Virus record (IMG/VR): IMGVR_UViG_3300044987_002330
Coordinates: 1 to 26,735 of that record
Direction: 5' to 3' (one strand)
Length of the DNA stretch: 26,735 bases
From: a virus
Shown: positions 10,201 through 19,900 of the stretch, in pieces
Layout: the number at the start of each line of letters is the position of its first letter
Numbering within the stretch: position 1 is the stretch's first letter
Notes under the pieces: model-generated
The model's database searches: none
Told to the model about the DNA's origin: nothing
What the model saw: the letters and a program-made list of their open reading frames with translations, nothing else
Made by a program: the position numbers and the translations under genes

Positions 10201-12363
10201 TTAGATTCCAATGGTCAAGCACCAGGGGCAAAACCTTCTTTGGTCCCTAATAATCCTGGAACTACGGGGGGAGCTAGAAGATTATCTTACTATGGTTCTA
10301 CATCTAATCCATTGTCAACTTGTAATATATCGACTGCAGTGGTTGCGGATAGTTTATTTGTTCCTGTAGCGTACACATCTCCTGTTGTTGGATTACGACT
10401 ATTTCAAGATTATACTGAATATGGTTCAGGATATTATAGTAATCCTTTACCTGGTAATAATTTGTATTGGAAGATAAATTGGAATGGAGCTTATTATAAT
10501 ATTAAAGTTAAACCTAATGGATATATTGAGTCATTTACTTCTTGTCCTACACCATCAACAGTTCCCAATGAAATGATTTCCTTAACTACTAATCGAATGT
10601 ATGACAGTTCATCTAGCTCTACAAGTTATGATAATAGTGAAGATGTTTCTGGTATGGGAATAATGTCACAATTTACCCCACCATTATGGAATAATATTCC
10701 TTATGTTGGTAGTCCTAGGTTTGATTTTAGCTCTTATTATTATACTCGAATTTTTACATCAAGTTTTAATACGACAAATCCTATTTTTATACCAATGACA
10801 ATTAATGCTTCCCAATTAAATGTTATTAGAACAGATAGGTTACCAAGTTCAGACCAATTAGATGGTGGTAGTTGGGATAATAATCCTTCATTATTACAAC
10901 AAAATCTTAATTTTGCGATTTATGAAATTAATACCGCAGGGGATGATATTAGTTCAGTATCTTTTAGTGTTGGTGCTCAAACAGTGACAGCAGATTTAGA
11001 TGGATACGGACAATTAACAACTGGTGTGTTAGAAAGTTTTGATTGTGAAAATATGGTTGGGTTAGGGTGTTATACAGGATTTGGAACTCAATTTGGAATT
11101 AATCAAGATTGTCCAACAGCGGATGCTGTTGAAGGTGGGTGTTATATGTTTTTAAGAAGACCATTAACAGATTTAACTAAAGACATTGGACAAACTTTTC
11201 CTGAATGGGGTTATAGATTTAGATTTTTCTACGCACTCTGTAGAGGAGTGTTATCGCAATCATTTATGAATAATTGGATTAATGGAGCGTTATATGCCTA
11301 TCCAATACAAGTTACTACATACTATAATAATCAAAACAAAGCAGAATATCCAAGATTTTGTCAAGGAATTGCTTATTATAATATGGATAGTCAAAATTTT
11401 TATTACAGAAGTAGTCCATGGAATGATAATTTTAATAAATTTGTTGGTAAGAGAACCAATAATCCTGCAGGTTTAAATGGGGTTAATTTATTAAATCCAA
11501 CAACAATTGTTAATTTAGGTATGAAAGATTATTTTTATTCTGAAATTACTTTTGATGCAACTACTAAAGCTTACATAATACCAAATATAGACTCTACAAG
11601 TTACGCGGATACTTCAGATTTAGTTAATTTATTTGTAATTTCTAGAATAACCGACTCAGATTTTTTGGATAAACTTATTGCTGCCGGAGATGCTGGAATA
11701 GATAAATTATTTTCAAGAGACCAATTAAGAGTTGATGGAGATTTTGCACAATTAACCTCAATAAATTCTGAGATTGGAAATGTTAATTTTTCGCCTCAAT
11801 TTTATGAAATACTACCGGGAGATACAAACCCACCTACTAATGTTTTAGGAAGTGCTGGTGACCCCGCAATGGCTGTTTGGTTTTCATCAACAACTCAAGA
11901 TTTACAAACAAAAGATTATTTAACACCGGGTATAATTGATTTTAGAAGTTCAGATAATTTAGGGTATTATCCATATCCTTATGGGATTAAATCTCAATTG
12001 GTACCATTTTATCAATGGGGGTTAGCGGATGGAAGTAGAATATTTGGTAATCAAAAAAATAATTGGAAGACAAGTACTAGTGATGTTATTCAAAATTATT
12101 ACCAATCTTTAGATAGAGCGGCAACAAATACTAAATATTTTTTAAATGGGACATCTGTTGCTAATGATTTAACCGCAAGGGCTTACATATTTAGTGTTGA
12201 TGGAGACAGGACTAATTACCCAACAACAGGTGGTAAATACATAAATACAGGTCAAGAATCAAGTGAATTTTTAGTTGGGGCACCGTTCCAATTTTATTTT
12301 GGTCCTGTTAAAGGAGCTTCGGCATTAGATAGATTTAAAACAAAATATTCCGTAGATGAGTAA
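7222..12363 (+). CDS. Giant putative baseplate/tail protein with regulatory-like beta domain and hydrophobic hairpin
   Basis: A 1713-residue protein whose function I cannot name. Residues about 48-175 resemble a carboxypeptidase-regulatory-like beta-sandwich: GRVIANGGFGVPNARVSVF, then NESGDYMIMGVPLG, interrupted by an insertion near 80-140. Residues 511-553 form a long hydrophobic stretch with a QPVG turn in the middle, typical of two membrane-spanning helices, unusual in a tail protein. Just after it is a cysteine cluster: C574, then C591-x2-C594-x-C596. The remaining 1100 residues are Tyr/Asn/Thr/Gly-rich and look like beta-structured virion protein. No signal peptide is seen. Position directly after gp25 and gp6 suggests a baseplate or tail-tip part. 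It overlaps the next gene by eight bases. Alternatives include a peripheral fibre hub or a host-membrane-contacting part. Confidence 0.6.
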   Translation: MGQSYRIKTELGVNKTINVQLDQDFEFLEILSLKIQQTDVYTRSCADYGVLVGRVIANGGFGVPNARVSVFIPITVADQSNPLISSIYPYKSPTDKNEDGYRYNLLPYEKSYSKHAATGTLPSRIDSLTGSTAVEIFDKYYKFTAKTNESGDYMIMGVPLGNQTVVMDVDLSDIGEFSLTPQDLIRMGLATEGQVAGNKFRTSTDLKSLPQIINIVKSAEISPLWGDPTTCQIAVNRLDFDLRDEANVDIQPTSVFMGSMFSSSDGFKVRDNCKPRDDMGNLCGLTTAPGQILAIRQTIQQDSEGNPVLEQYDLEQAGNVIDASGTWLIELPMNLDYFITNEFGEKIISYDPTVGIPTKGKYRFKVKWTQPNDLTLATRRPYFLIPNVKEYGWTTSESDPTSRGPVSGYTNKQKQQLSSYYFGLAWSGYTDGFIDQQKIDKLNESIDCNDTFYQFEFNRVYTVSSFIDQWKKGGNFIGPSSGNFIGIKEIDSFDCEDTVNKFPVNDGFKNFDLLYFLFSIIFTILQPVGIIVLVIAHILLYLYNLIADFLCWLSKQGIGRPINWKPFRWLNKYCPKKDFTVRLPMITYPECQACGCEQNIQTKPNNTAFTNSQGTGALTLLSDSTLYEDKLQSTYFSGDTENGADWSIMFSQSLAGFCPTAELSNPISYKLPISQIITLSDNRQRFVQSYDLPVGERINIFNQRSSFFTDINKIKVTVAKDLNAGKYHYDNTLTVLSQEPIPAGTLLSFINITGTTDMNYTYSASTPTGTITGISGETYNGTGATTVNVSYAINQVTNSVPVTYNLPYGSGETNYKFPADVEYFQVVTAITVADAAKLWNTGTTQSFGNILLEPTEATDWISEYLGGVGFRFIPYRNPGLSFVATDYYEAFQTQYVLVLQRGVDPYSPVYRNEYSLGNIFGTNEFDPNWTFTAETRLNIPIQKLSNPTISVQGYSQNEIFYQSYFFKPGTTTQPIPGQSFTGYNTTNTAYYGSLDSNGQAPGAKPSLVPNNPGTTGGARRLSYYGSTSNPLSTCNISTAVVADSLFVPVAYTSPVVGLRLFQDYTEYGSGYYSNPLPGNNLYWKINWNGAYYNIKVKPNGYIESFTSCPTPSTVPNEMISLTTNRMYDSSSSSTSYDNSEDVSGMGIMSQFTPPLWNNIPYVGSPRFDFSSYYYTRIFTSSFNTTNPIFIPMTINASQLNVIRTDRLPSSDQLDGGSWDNNPSLLQQNLNFAIYEINTAGDDISSVSFSVGAQTVTADLDGYGQLTTGVLESFDCENMVGLGCYTGFGTQFGINQDCPTADAVEGGCYMFLRRPLTDLTKDIGQTFPEWGYRFRFFYALCRGVLSQSFMNNWINGALYAYPIQVTTYYNNQNKAEYPRFCQGIAYYNMDSQNFYYRSSPWNDNFNKFVGKRTNNPAGLNGVNLLNPTTIVNLGMKDYFYSEITFDATTKAYIIPNIDSTSYADTSDLVNLFVISRITDSDFLDKLIAAGDAGIDKLFSRDQLRVDGDFAQLTSINSEIGNVNFSPQFYEILPGDTNPPTNVLGSAGDPAMAVWFSSTTQDLQTKDYLTPGIIDFRSSDNLGYYPYPYGIKSQLVPFYQWGLADGSRIFGNQKNNWKTSTSDVIQNYYQSLDRAATNTKYFLNGTSVANDLTARAYIFSVDGDRTNYPTTGGKYINTGQESSEFLVGAPFQFYFGPVKGASALDRFKTKYSVDE

Positions 12364-14053
12364 TTATTTAATAGTTCCGAGTAATTTAAGATATAAAGGA
12401 GCACCTTCGGTTGATGAACAAATTGCAATATCATTAGATAGTCAGAATCAACAGATTACTGAATATGATAGAAGTTCAACCATAAGTCTTGCTCAAGTTT
12501 ATGATGATGAGAGACAGGGATGTACGGTATTTAGACCAACTTTTAAGGCGACATTCCTGTATGAAAATACTTATACGGGAACTACGGGATATCTACCATT
12601 TCAATATAACCTTTATTATACCGCACCTGTTTCATCAAAACAAAGTACAAAATGGCAAGGTTTCCCACAATATTATGAATTTGATTTTTATAGACCAGAT
12701 GTTGGTGACCAACATTTTAATTATAAAGCTAAAAGTGCCTACACATATAATTGGACTTACTATTTAACATATCCTTATAATAATAACTACACTAAACAGT
12801 TAACATATTATAGAAATAATATAAACTCTATTAATTGGATTGCGGGAGATGGAATACCTTTTTCAATTACAAATACATCACAAAATGGTAATGGGTTAGT
12901 GTCATTTACTTGTATTGCACCACATGGATTAACTATTGGTGAATACGTGGAGTTATCACTTGTTTATAGAAACTCAAATTTATTCCAAGTATATTCTTTA
13001 GGTAATGGATTATTGGATAGTGATGTTCACATATTTAATCTGTTAAACATAGGTTATACAGGAACAACATTTAGTAATGGAACTACAGGCACATTTAAAA
13101 GGGTTATTAATCCTGATAATTTAACGGAAACTAAATCAAAATATTATATTAGAGAACAAAAAGTTCTTACAAATTTAACAGATTTGGAAATAACCAAAGC
13201 TGGATTTGAAAAAAATGTATTTGCGGAACAAAAAAAATTAGAATATAGTTCTATAACACCAAACAATCTTACAAGAATATCTCAAAAAACTAGTAGTAAT
13301 GCTTATAATATGACTTCGGCATACGATTTAGATTTTGCGAATTTAAAAGATAATCAAAAAAGACCTATTAGCGAAATTAATTTAACGATTGTTAATAAAG
13401 GATATTCAGGTTACTTTAATCAACCAAGTAATGGTTTTGGGTTAAAACAAGGGTGGGAGTTTAATTTATCAAAAACAACAAATCCTTGGTGGAATCTAAC
13501 TGAACAAAGGTCTAATACTTCTATTCCTGTTTCTTCATATACATTAACTAGCGGTGAAACAAAAACATTTTATTATAATCTTGATTTGAAAAAGGATGAT
13601 ATTATGGATGGTGATTTTTGTGAATGGAATGATTATGAACAGATTGAAAGAGTAGTTTCACCATACTATCACAAGTTAAAGTTTAACCAAACTGTTTTTC
13701 AAACAACAACGGTTGCAACAACAAATTCACCAGGGTATTACTATCAACCACATAATAAAATGACTATTAGGGTATTTTCAGATTATGTGGAAACAGGAGA
13801 TGTGGAGTTTGTTGACCAAGTCCCTGAATGGTCTTTCTATTCAACTAGCGACCGACAGTTTAGATGGAGAGATTTGTATACTTATGGATTTAGAGATAAT
13901 TTAAATAGAGGAGTGGATTACCCGTATATTAATACGGCACATTACCCATTTTCAGAAATTGTTTTTAGATTAATTCCTGAAGGAATAAACTATAATGAGA
14001 ATTTAGACGGATATGACTTCTCATTCAAACCATTAATAGATGAGTGTGAATAA
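12356..14053 (+). CDS. Putative phage structural protein, Tyr/Asn-rich, unrecognised
   Basis: A 565-residue protein without a family I can name. It is rich in Tyr, Asn, Thr and aromatic residues and poor in long helices, as expected for beta-structured virion proteins. A motif near residue 185, APHGLTIGEYVEL, resembles the PHGL-x-x-G-D/E-x-V turn seen in some phage tail and fibre proteins. There is no signal peptide or membrane segment. Its ATG lies inside the last codons of the 1713-residue gene (overlap of eight bases), and its own end overlaps the next gene by 14 bases, so it is probably translated by coupling within one operon. Role inferred from location: baseplate-peripheral or tail-tip structure. 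Confidence 0.55.
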   Translation: MSNYLIVPSNLRYKGAPSVDEQIAISLDSQNQQITEYDRSSTISLAQVYDDERQGCTVFRPTFKATFLYENTYTGTTGYLPFQYNLYYTAPVSSKQSTKWQGFPQYYEFDFYRPDVGDQHFNYKAKSAYTYNWTYYLTYPYNNNYTKQLTYYRNNINSINWIAGDGIPFSITNTSQNGNGLVSFTCIAPHGLTIGEYVELSLVYRNSNLFQVYSLGNGLLDSDVHIFNLLNIGYTGTTFSNGTTGTFKRVINPDNLTETKSKYYIREQKVLTNLTDLEITKAGFEKNVFAEQKKLEYSSITPNNLTRISQKTSSNAYNMTSAYDLDFANLKDNQKRPISEINLTIVNKGYSGYFNQPSNGFGLKQGWEFNLSKTTNPWWNLTEQRSNTSIPVSSYTLTSGETKTFYYNLDLKKDDIMDGDFCEWNDYEQIERVVSPYYHKLKFNQTVFQTTTVATTNSPGYYYQPHNKMTIRVFSDYVETGDVEFVDQVPEWSFYSTSDRQFRWRDLYTYGFRDNLNRGVDYPYINTAHYPFSEIVFRLIPEGINYNENLDGYDFSFKPLIDECE

Positions 14054-14870
14054 ATTTGTAATACGACAAGACGGATTTCAAGATAAGCAAATTGATATAC
14101 CGATATCTCTTACTTGGGATTATCTTGGGTTAGATATGGCTATTGAGGAATATGAAAAAACTGTAATTACGGAAGTAATTGGTGTTGGTAGAGATTTTGA
14201 AGTTTCAAGATTTGCTCATTTACCTGCAACTGCTACCACAAATAATACTGAAATTAATTATGAATTTTATTTTTATTCTGGTGGTTCTTTATCGGATATT
14301 AATAATTGGAAGATAAATTATTTAGGAGAGGGATTTACCCCTCAAGAACTTTATTATTATGAAAACAATTTTTCAAATTCATTTTTTAAATTAGATTTTT
14401 ATGACAGCCCTGATGATAAGTCACAAACAAATTATTTAACAATAATCATACCTACACAACAAGGTCTTACAATGGATACTCTGATGCAACGAACATTAGT
14501 TAGTGTTAAAAAACCAAAATTTATTTTAGACTATGTTGGTGATAAAGAAGGGTTTTTTATTTATTGGTTAAAGAAAAGAAACTTTTTAAATATAGATACT
14601 TTCTATATGGCAGCTAAGTTTTTTAACGCCAAAACAGGTCAGTTTACTAAAATGATGACAGGTAAAGGAACAAATCCATCAGACGATACAGAAGGACCTC
14701 AGTGGGATATGGGAACTAATCCATACACTTTTGATGGTGCTACTTATTTTTATTACACGGTAAAGTTAGATTATTTAACACAAACCTATCAAGTATTTAA
14801 TTCTGTTGGTCAAAGATTAGGGACTGAGATTCCCATAAAATGGTACGAATATGTTAACCCACCACAATAA
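14040..14870 (+). CDS. Putative phage structural protein, unrecognised (276 aa)
   Basis: I do not recognise this protein. It starts with NKFVIRQDGFQDKQIDIPISL, has no membrane segment or signal peptide, and looks like a mixed alpha/beta soluble protein with many aromatic residues (for example FILDYVGDKEGFFIYWLKKRNFL around 160-182). The start codon overlaps the preceding gene by 14 bases and its TAA shares one base with the next ATG (TAATG), so its expression is tied to the neighbours on both sides. This fixed packing among baseplate genes suggests that its product is a stoichiometric part of the same assembly. Confidence 0.55.
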   Translation: MSVNKFVIRQDGFQDKQIDIPISLTWDYLGLDMAIEEYEKTVITEVIGVGRDFEVSRFAHLPATATTNNTEINYEFYFYSGGSLSDINNWKINYLGEGFTPQELYYYENNFSNSFFKLDFYDSPDDKSQTNYLTIIIPTQQGLTMDTLMQRTLVSVKKPKFILDYVGDKEGFFIYWLKKRNFLNIDTFYMAAKFFNAKTGQFTKMMTGKGTNPSDDTEGPQWDMGTNPYTFDGATYFYYTVKLDYLTQTYQVFNSVGQRLGTEIPIKWYEYVNPPQ

Positions 14871-15964
14871 TGGAAGATTACTATAAAATAACGGTATCAC
14901 CTGAAAACATTAAAGGAGATTTGTCTGTGGTATATGACACAGAAGGTACTCCTGTTGGGGTTTATTCTGCCATGACCAAAGTGGTTAGTTCTGGTTCATA
15001 TGGTACCTCATTATTAACTAACTTAAGTGTACCAATATTATTACGACAAAGTGCCGTTGACGCGGGATATTATAGTCCATTTGATGGTGCGGTATTACAA
15101 AAAAATGTAGTTGCAAATTTTATATTTTCATCAACAACTACCAACCCATATGTTTATAATGTTTACAATACTTCAAATGAATTTCAAAAGTTTTTAGACT
15201 TATCTGCATATAGAATAAACTGGGGTGATAATTCGCCAACACAACTTATTACAGGGTATACGCCTAACTCAATAACACATACATACCCATCGGCTAATAA
15301 AGTTTATAAGATTACTATGGAACAAACAAATCCATGGGGTGTTACTAAAGTAATTAAAAAAATAACAACACCGTTTAGTAATCCAACAATTTATAACCCT
15401 CAAGGGGAAGCTTTTTTTGTCCCATCATCAGGTAATTGGGTTGGTACTCCTGTATCATATGATTATATCTTTTCAGGTGATGCGGTAAATGAAGTATCAG
15501 CACAAACATCAAATAATTATGTTACAGTACCATTTACAGTATCAGGTTTAACTAAATCAAGAATAAATGAATTAGCTCAATACGGACCTAATAAATTTCA
15601 AGTTGGAGTTCCTGTTATTGCTAATGGTCAAATATGGGGGGCAATATCAGATATAAATGTTATCTACACTGCTTACACTATTACAGGTATCAACTATTAT
15701 GACTATGAGGACGGTACTACAATATATTTCCAACAATCTTCAGGATTGACAACAAACAATCTTACCGCCGAACCAATAACAAAAGATGAGGTATTATTAA
15801 AAGTTGTTGACCAAGCTCAAATACAAACGGATGTTTTTGTTGAAAGAGGTAAAAACAGTGCATATGAAAGAGTTCAAAGATTGGGAGAAGTTGATAATTT
15901 GGGAGATATGATAAATTATGGATACGGATTCTTTAATGTTGAGAATAAAAAACAAACAACCTAA
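14870..15964 (+). CDS. PKD-domain-containing putative tail/baseplate protein
   Basis: Residues about 95-165 carry a PKD-like (Ig-fold) domain: INWGDNSPTQ at 116-125, HTYPSANKVYKITM at 137-150 and then TNPWG, which is the W-G-D-G/N ... H-x-Y ... Y-x-I-x-x-x-x-x-N-x-x-G pattern of the family. PKD domains are extracellular protein-protein or carbohydrate-binding modules, common in bacterial surface proteins and some phage fibres. The C-terminus has a charged segment (VFVERGKNSAYERVQRLGEV, about 323-342) followed by DNLGDMINYGYGFF, perhaps an assembly motif. The gene begins at a TAATG overlap with the preceding gene and closes the sub-operon; a 39-base gap with a promoter-like element follows. 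Confidence 0.65.
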   Translation: MEDYYKITVSPENIKGDLSVVYDTEGTPVGVYSAMTKVVSSGSYGTSLLTNLSVPILLRQSAVDAGYYSPFDGAVLQKNVVANFIFSSTTTNPYVYNVYNTSNEFQKFLDLSAYRINWGDNSPTQLITGYTPNSITHTYPSANKVYKITMEQTNPWGVTKVIKKITTPFSNPTIYNPQGEAFFVPSSGNWVGTPVSYDYIFSGDAVNEVSAQTSNNYVTVPFTVSGLTKSRINELAQYGPNKFQVGVPVIANGQIWGAISDINVIYTAYTITGINYYDYEDGTTIYFQQSSGLTTNNLTAEPITKDEVLLKVVDQAQIQTDVFVERGKNSAYERVQRLGEVDNLGDMINYGYGFFNVENKKQTT

Positions 15965-15978
15965 TTGAAAAAAGGAAC

Positions 15979-15993
15979 TAAACTATTTATAAA
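15979..15993 (+). promoter_or_regulatory. Candidate phage promoter element upstream of the 302-residue protein gene
   Basis: TAAACTATTTATAAA occurs 10 bases before the ATG at 16004 and is identical over 15 bases to 7194-7208. The identity in two noncoding gaps about 8.8 kb apart suggests a conserved site. It is close enough to the ATG that a transcript starting there would have a very short leader, so the element might instead be an operator or leader signal. Confidence 0.5.
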
Positions 15994-16003
15994 ATAAAAG
16001 AAT

Positions 16004-16912
16004 ATGGCAATAGGTTCATACGGTACGATAAGACCATCCGATGTCTCACCAGCAGATGTTGAAATTATAATGAATTACACACCAACAAGGGATGTAACAG
16101 ACCAATTCTTGCTTACAAAGTTAGATGCACAGACAATACTTAGACCTTACTTTGCGAATACTGAAACAGGTGGAAATGCAGGAGTTGAGGTTTTAGGCGG
16201 ATTATACAATTTAACTCTACCTGCAAGTCAATTTAACGCAATAGGGATTTATACCTTATATTTAAGACCTGTACAAATAAGAACAACAATTACTGATTGT
16301 GGTGTTTTAAGTGCGTTACCAAATGTTAAGGGTCTTGTAATTGACATTACAAATGTTCCTACTCAATATCAAAATAAATTTGTTCCACAAGGACTTATTG
16401 GATTTAGAATTGAATATTTAAATCCCGACGGTTCAAAAATACCTAATTTCTTTAGAGTAGTGACCTCAAGTTTTTATTGTCAACCTGTTGTAACAAATGA
16501 GGTTAACACTTCACAAAAATCGGTTAGATATAGATATGTTGACGGTAGTTCAAATCTTTTGTTTTTAACATTATCACCTTCGTCATCACCAACAAACAAA
16601 CCAAACGCAACACCATTTATTGGACAGCCTGACCAAGACATTATAATTAGTAATACTTTTTTCAATCCTGTTACTTTGGAAATACAAATGGCGGAATATG
16701 ACATTGATTCATTGGCAATTGCTCTTTACGGTAATCAAACCAAATCTATTGATGACGGTATCTACACAATTTACGATTCTCAAAATAACATATACAGACA
16801 ATACAACTTATATGAAATTAGAGACCAATTTAATGCATTGTTATATGAAGTTAGACAGAATAGAAACGATAATATTGATTTCAGTAAAAATTTCACAAAT
16901 ATAAGTAGCTAA
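16004..16912 (+). CDS. Putative baseplate-associated structural protein, unrecognised (302 aa)
   Basis: Function not recognised. The 302-residue protein has a short N-terminal polar segment (GSYGTIRPSDVSPADVEIIM), a beta-rich central part, and a charged helical C-terminus (IYRQYNLYEIRDQFNALLYE followed by VRQNRNDN) that could pack in a wedge complex. No signal peptide or membrane segment is seen. It starts a new sub-operon after a 39-base gap, and its stop shares one base with the start of the 1006-residue gpI/gp7-like gene (TAATG), suggesting a partner role. By position a small wedge component is plausible, but I see no motif that proves this. Confidence 0.55.
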   Translation: MAIGSYGTIRPSDVSPADVEIIMNYTPTRDVTDQFLLTKLDAQTILRPYFANTETGGNAGVEVLGGLYNLTLPASQFNAIGIYTLYLRPVQIRTTITDCGVLSALPNVKGLVIDITNVPTQYQNKFVPQGLIGFRIEYLNPDGSKIPNFFRVVTSSFYCQPVVTNEVNTSQKSVRYRYVDGSSNLLFLTLSPSSSPTNKPNATPFIGQPDQDIIISNTFFNPVTLEIQMAEYDIDSLAIALYGNQTKSIDDGIYTIYDSQNNIYRQYNLYEIRDQFNALLYEVRQNRNDNIDFSKNFTNISS

Positions 16913-19900
16913 TGGCAATAACACAAAAGAGCACAAAATATTTTTATCCCCCAAGACCTGGTAGTGGTGCGGGGACTTTCTCAGACAACATTGTAGGATT
17001 ACAAACTGTTGAGGGTGGAGGTCTTACGCAAGGTAATTTTGAGTTCACAACTTCTATTGTTGAAAAAGTTAATAGAACTTTTACGGTTGGAGCTTTTTCG
17101 GAACCAATTAATTTAGATGATTTAGATATTGGAGATTTAACGGAAAGCCGTAGAATAATGGCGACTCAATTTAGAGTTTATCCAAACTATGATGTATCCC
17201 AAGTTTTAAACTTTTCAATGTATGGGTCTTTAAGTAAAAGATTCCAAGTTTCGGTTACACATATAATCCATAATTTCCCTGCGGGATTAGATGTATTATA
17301 CACCAATTTAGATTTTACTACAGGGCCAACAGCATATGACATATCTTATGATTTAACAACTGATGAAACATATTTTAAAGTTAATGTTGATAGGATTAAT
17401 AATCCTTTTGATATTGATTATTCAATTAGTGCTGCAACTAACTTGTCACTTAGAGAGATAATTGTGTCACCATATAGAAATTTGTATAATAGTTATTTGG
17501 ATTATTGTATTAGTATTAATGATAACATATACAATGTAATGTCATTTAATCCTTCGGAAAATTTAAATACGGGTTACATAGAGTTTTATGTTTCAGGGGC
17601 GCCTTTTGGAGATACAGCAACAACAATTAATGAACAATATCAGATAAGATTAAATGATTTTATTACGGATAAAGTATTTGCGGAAAACTTTGATGAGGTT
17701 GAGAAATTTTTATTAAATCGTTTAGTAAGACCTGAATATACGGCGACTTTCCAAGTACCACAACAAAATGAAGATGGACAATTTTATACTGACTATCAAC
17801 AAGTAACTTGGCCAAAAGATGGAAATTGGAACTTAGACATTAGGTCATATTTGTTTGATGATTACTTGTCTCAGTTAGAAATTATTGCGCAAAATTTAGA
17901 TTCATTTAAAACTAATTTATTATCAAGATTTTTAGTTACGGACTCGTTAAAAGAGTTTGACACACGAGGACAAAAAGTTGAAAAAATATTTCAAATCTAT
18001 GGTAGAAGTTTTGACCAAGTAAAACAATTTATTGATGCTTTGGCTTATATGAATTCGGTTAATTATAATCCTTCAAATGATATACCATCAGAATTGTTGG
18101 TAAATCTTGCGAGAACTTTAGGTTGGTCTTCAAACTTTTCGCCAATAACAAATGAAGACTTCTTAAGTTCGGTATTTGGTAATACAAGTACCCCAACATA
18201 TCCTGGATATGCAAGAGCTCTTACTCCAACAGAATTAAACTATGCATTCTATAGAAATTTAATTCTAAACGCGGCTTACCTTTTTAAATCAAAAGGAACA
18301 AGAAGGTCTATTGAATTTATGATGAGACTAATTGGGGCTCCTGATTCATTGGTTGAATTTAACGAACATATTTATCTTGCCGACCAAAGAATTAATTTAG
18401 ACCAATTCTATACTCAATGGATGAAAATCTCAGGAGGAACATATGTTCAAGATACTCCTTCGTATTTGCCGGGACAAACTTATAAAATTAAAGGTGATTT
18501 CTATAGTGGTTATACCTCAAATAAAAGTTACCAAGATGTTAATGTTAAATTAAGTGATTATCCTATTGATGATTTAGGTTATCCGTCAGCACCTTTAAAT
18601 ACTGACAATTATTTTTTCCAATTAGGTTCTGGTTGGTACGAATCAACACCTCAACATAGAAGTCCTGATGAGGTGGTAATTACAGGAAATGTTTATACGG
18701 GTCAAAACTATGATTTTCAAACTAAATTAACACCATTTAGTTATGGACAACCATATTTAAATAGGTTTAGAGATTTCCCATATATGACTGAAGGTTTTAA
18801 ATTGACTAAAGTAGTTGATAATAATAAATCATGGTTAGAAGAAGATAATAAAATTAGAGTTTCTATAAATGCAGATTATAATGCATATTATTATGTTGAT
18901 AATGAAAAACTTGTATTAAATGTTAAAAATGTTGATTTATTTTTAAATCCTTCACAAGGACTTGTATATGATGTTTGGGACCAATCAAGGAGATATGATT
19001 ATCCTATACCTGAATCAGGGTTAACGGTAGGGTACCCTGTACCTGGAGGTGTGGATTGGACTTACGTTAATCCTGAACCAAAAAAGAAAACATTTTTTGA
19101 GTTCTCACAAACATTTTGGCAAAACATGATTAATGTAAGAAATAGACAATATATTACTGACGGTAAAACAGGAGGATATCCAACATTACAATCTATATGG
19201 TGGAAATATATTGAATCTGAACAAACCGTTGGATTACCAAATAACAAATACACTTATCAAAAATTAATTGATTATGTAAACGGTATAGGGCCATATTGGA
19301 TGAAGTTAGTGGAACAAATGGTTCCTGCAACAACTATTTGGAATACGGGAGTTAAATTTGAAAACTCAGTATTACAAAAACAAAAATTTGTTTATAGAAG
19401 ACAAAGAGGATGTGAATTTGTACCAGTACCTGTTAAACCGTGTTATATCATATCAAATATTTTTGATTATACCTGTGCAACAGAATCCGTGGATTTCTTC
19501 ATATATCCATGGAGGAATGGTGATATTGAGGTTAGTAATTTTAGTAGTATCTTATCAAATAGATTAAATGATATGTTATCATCAAGTGGGTTAACATTAG
19601 GTAATTGTACCCAAAATTCGGTTGAAAGTAATTGGTATGTTGATTTACAAATAGATGGTGATATTATTATACAAGAGTTGTTTTATACGGGGTATGGGTT
19701 AACGGATGTCCCAACAAATGATGATTGGAGAAATGCCCTTATTTTATATTTACCTAATCTATATGATTATGGGTTTAATTATTTATTAGATGGTAGTTTT
19801 TTAACAATTACAAGTTTAACTTGTACCGAAAGAAACTTTGGGGAAACATTAACTTTAAATTCAGGAATAAACATTAGCATAAACTGCACACCTAACAAAA

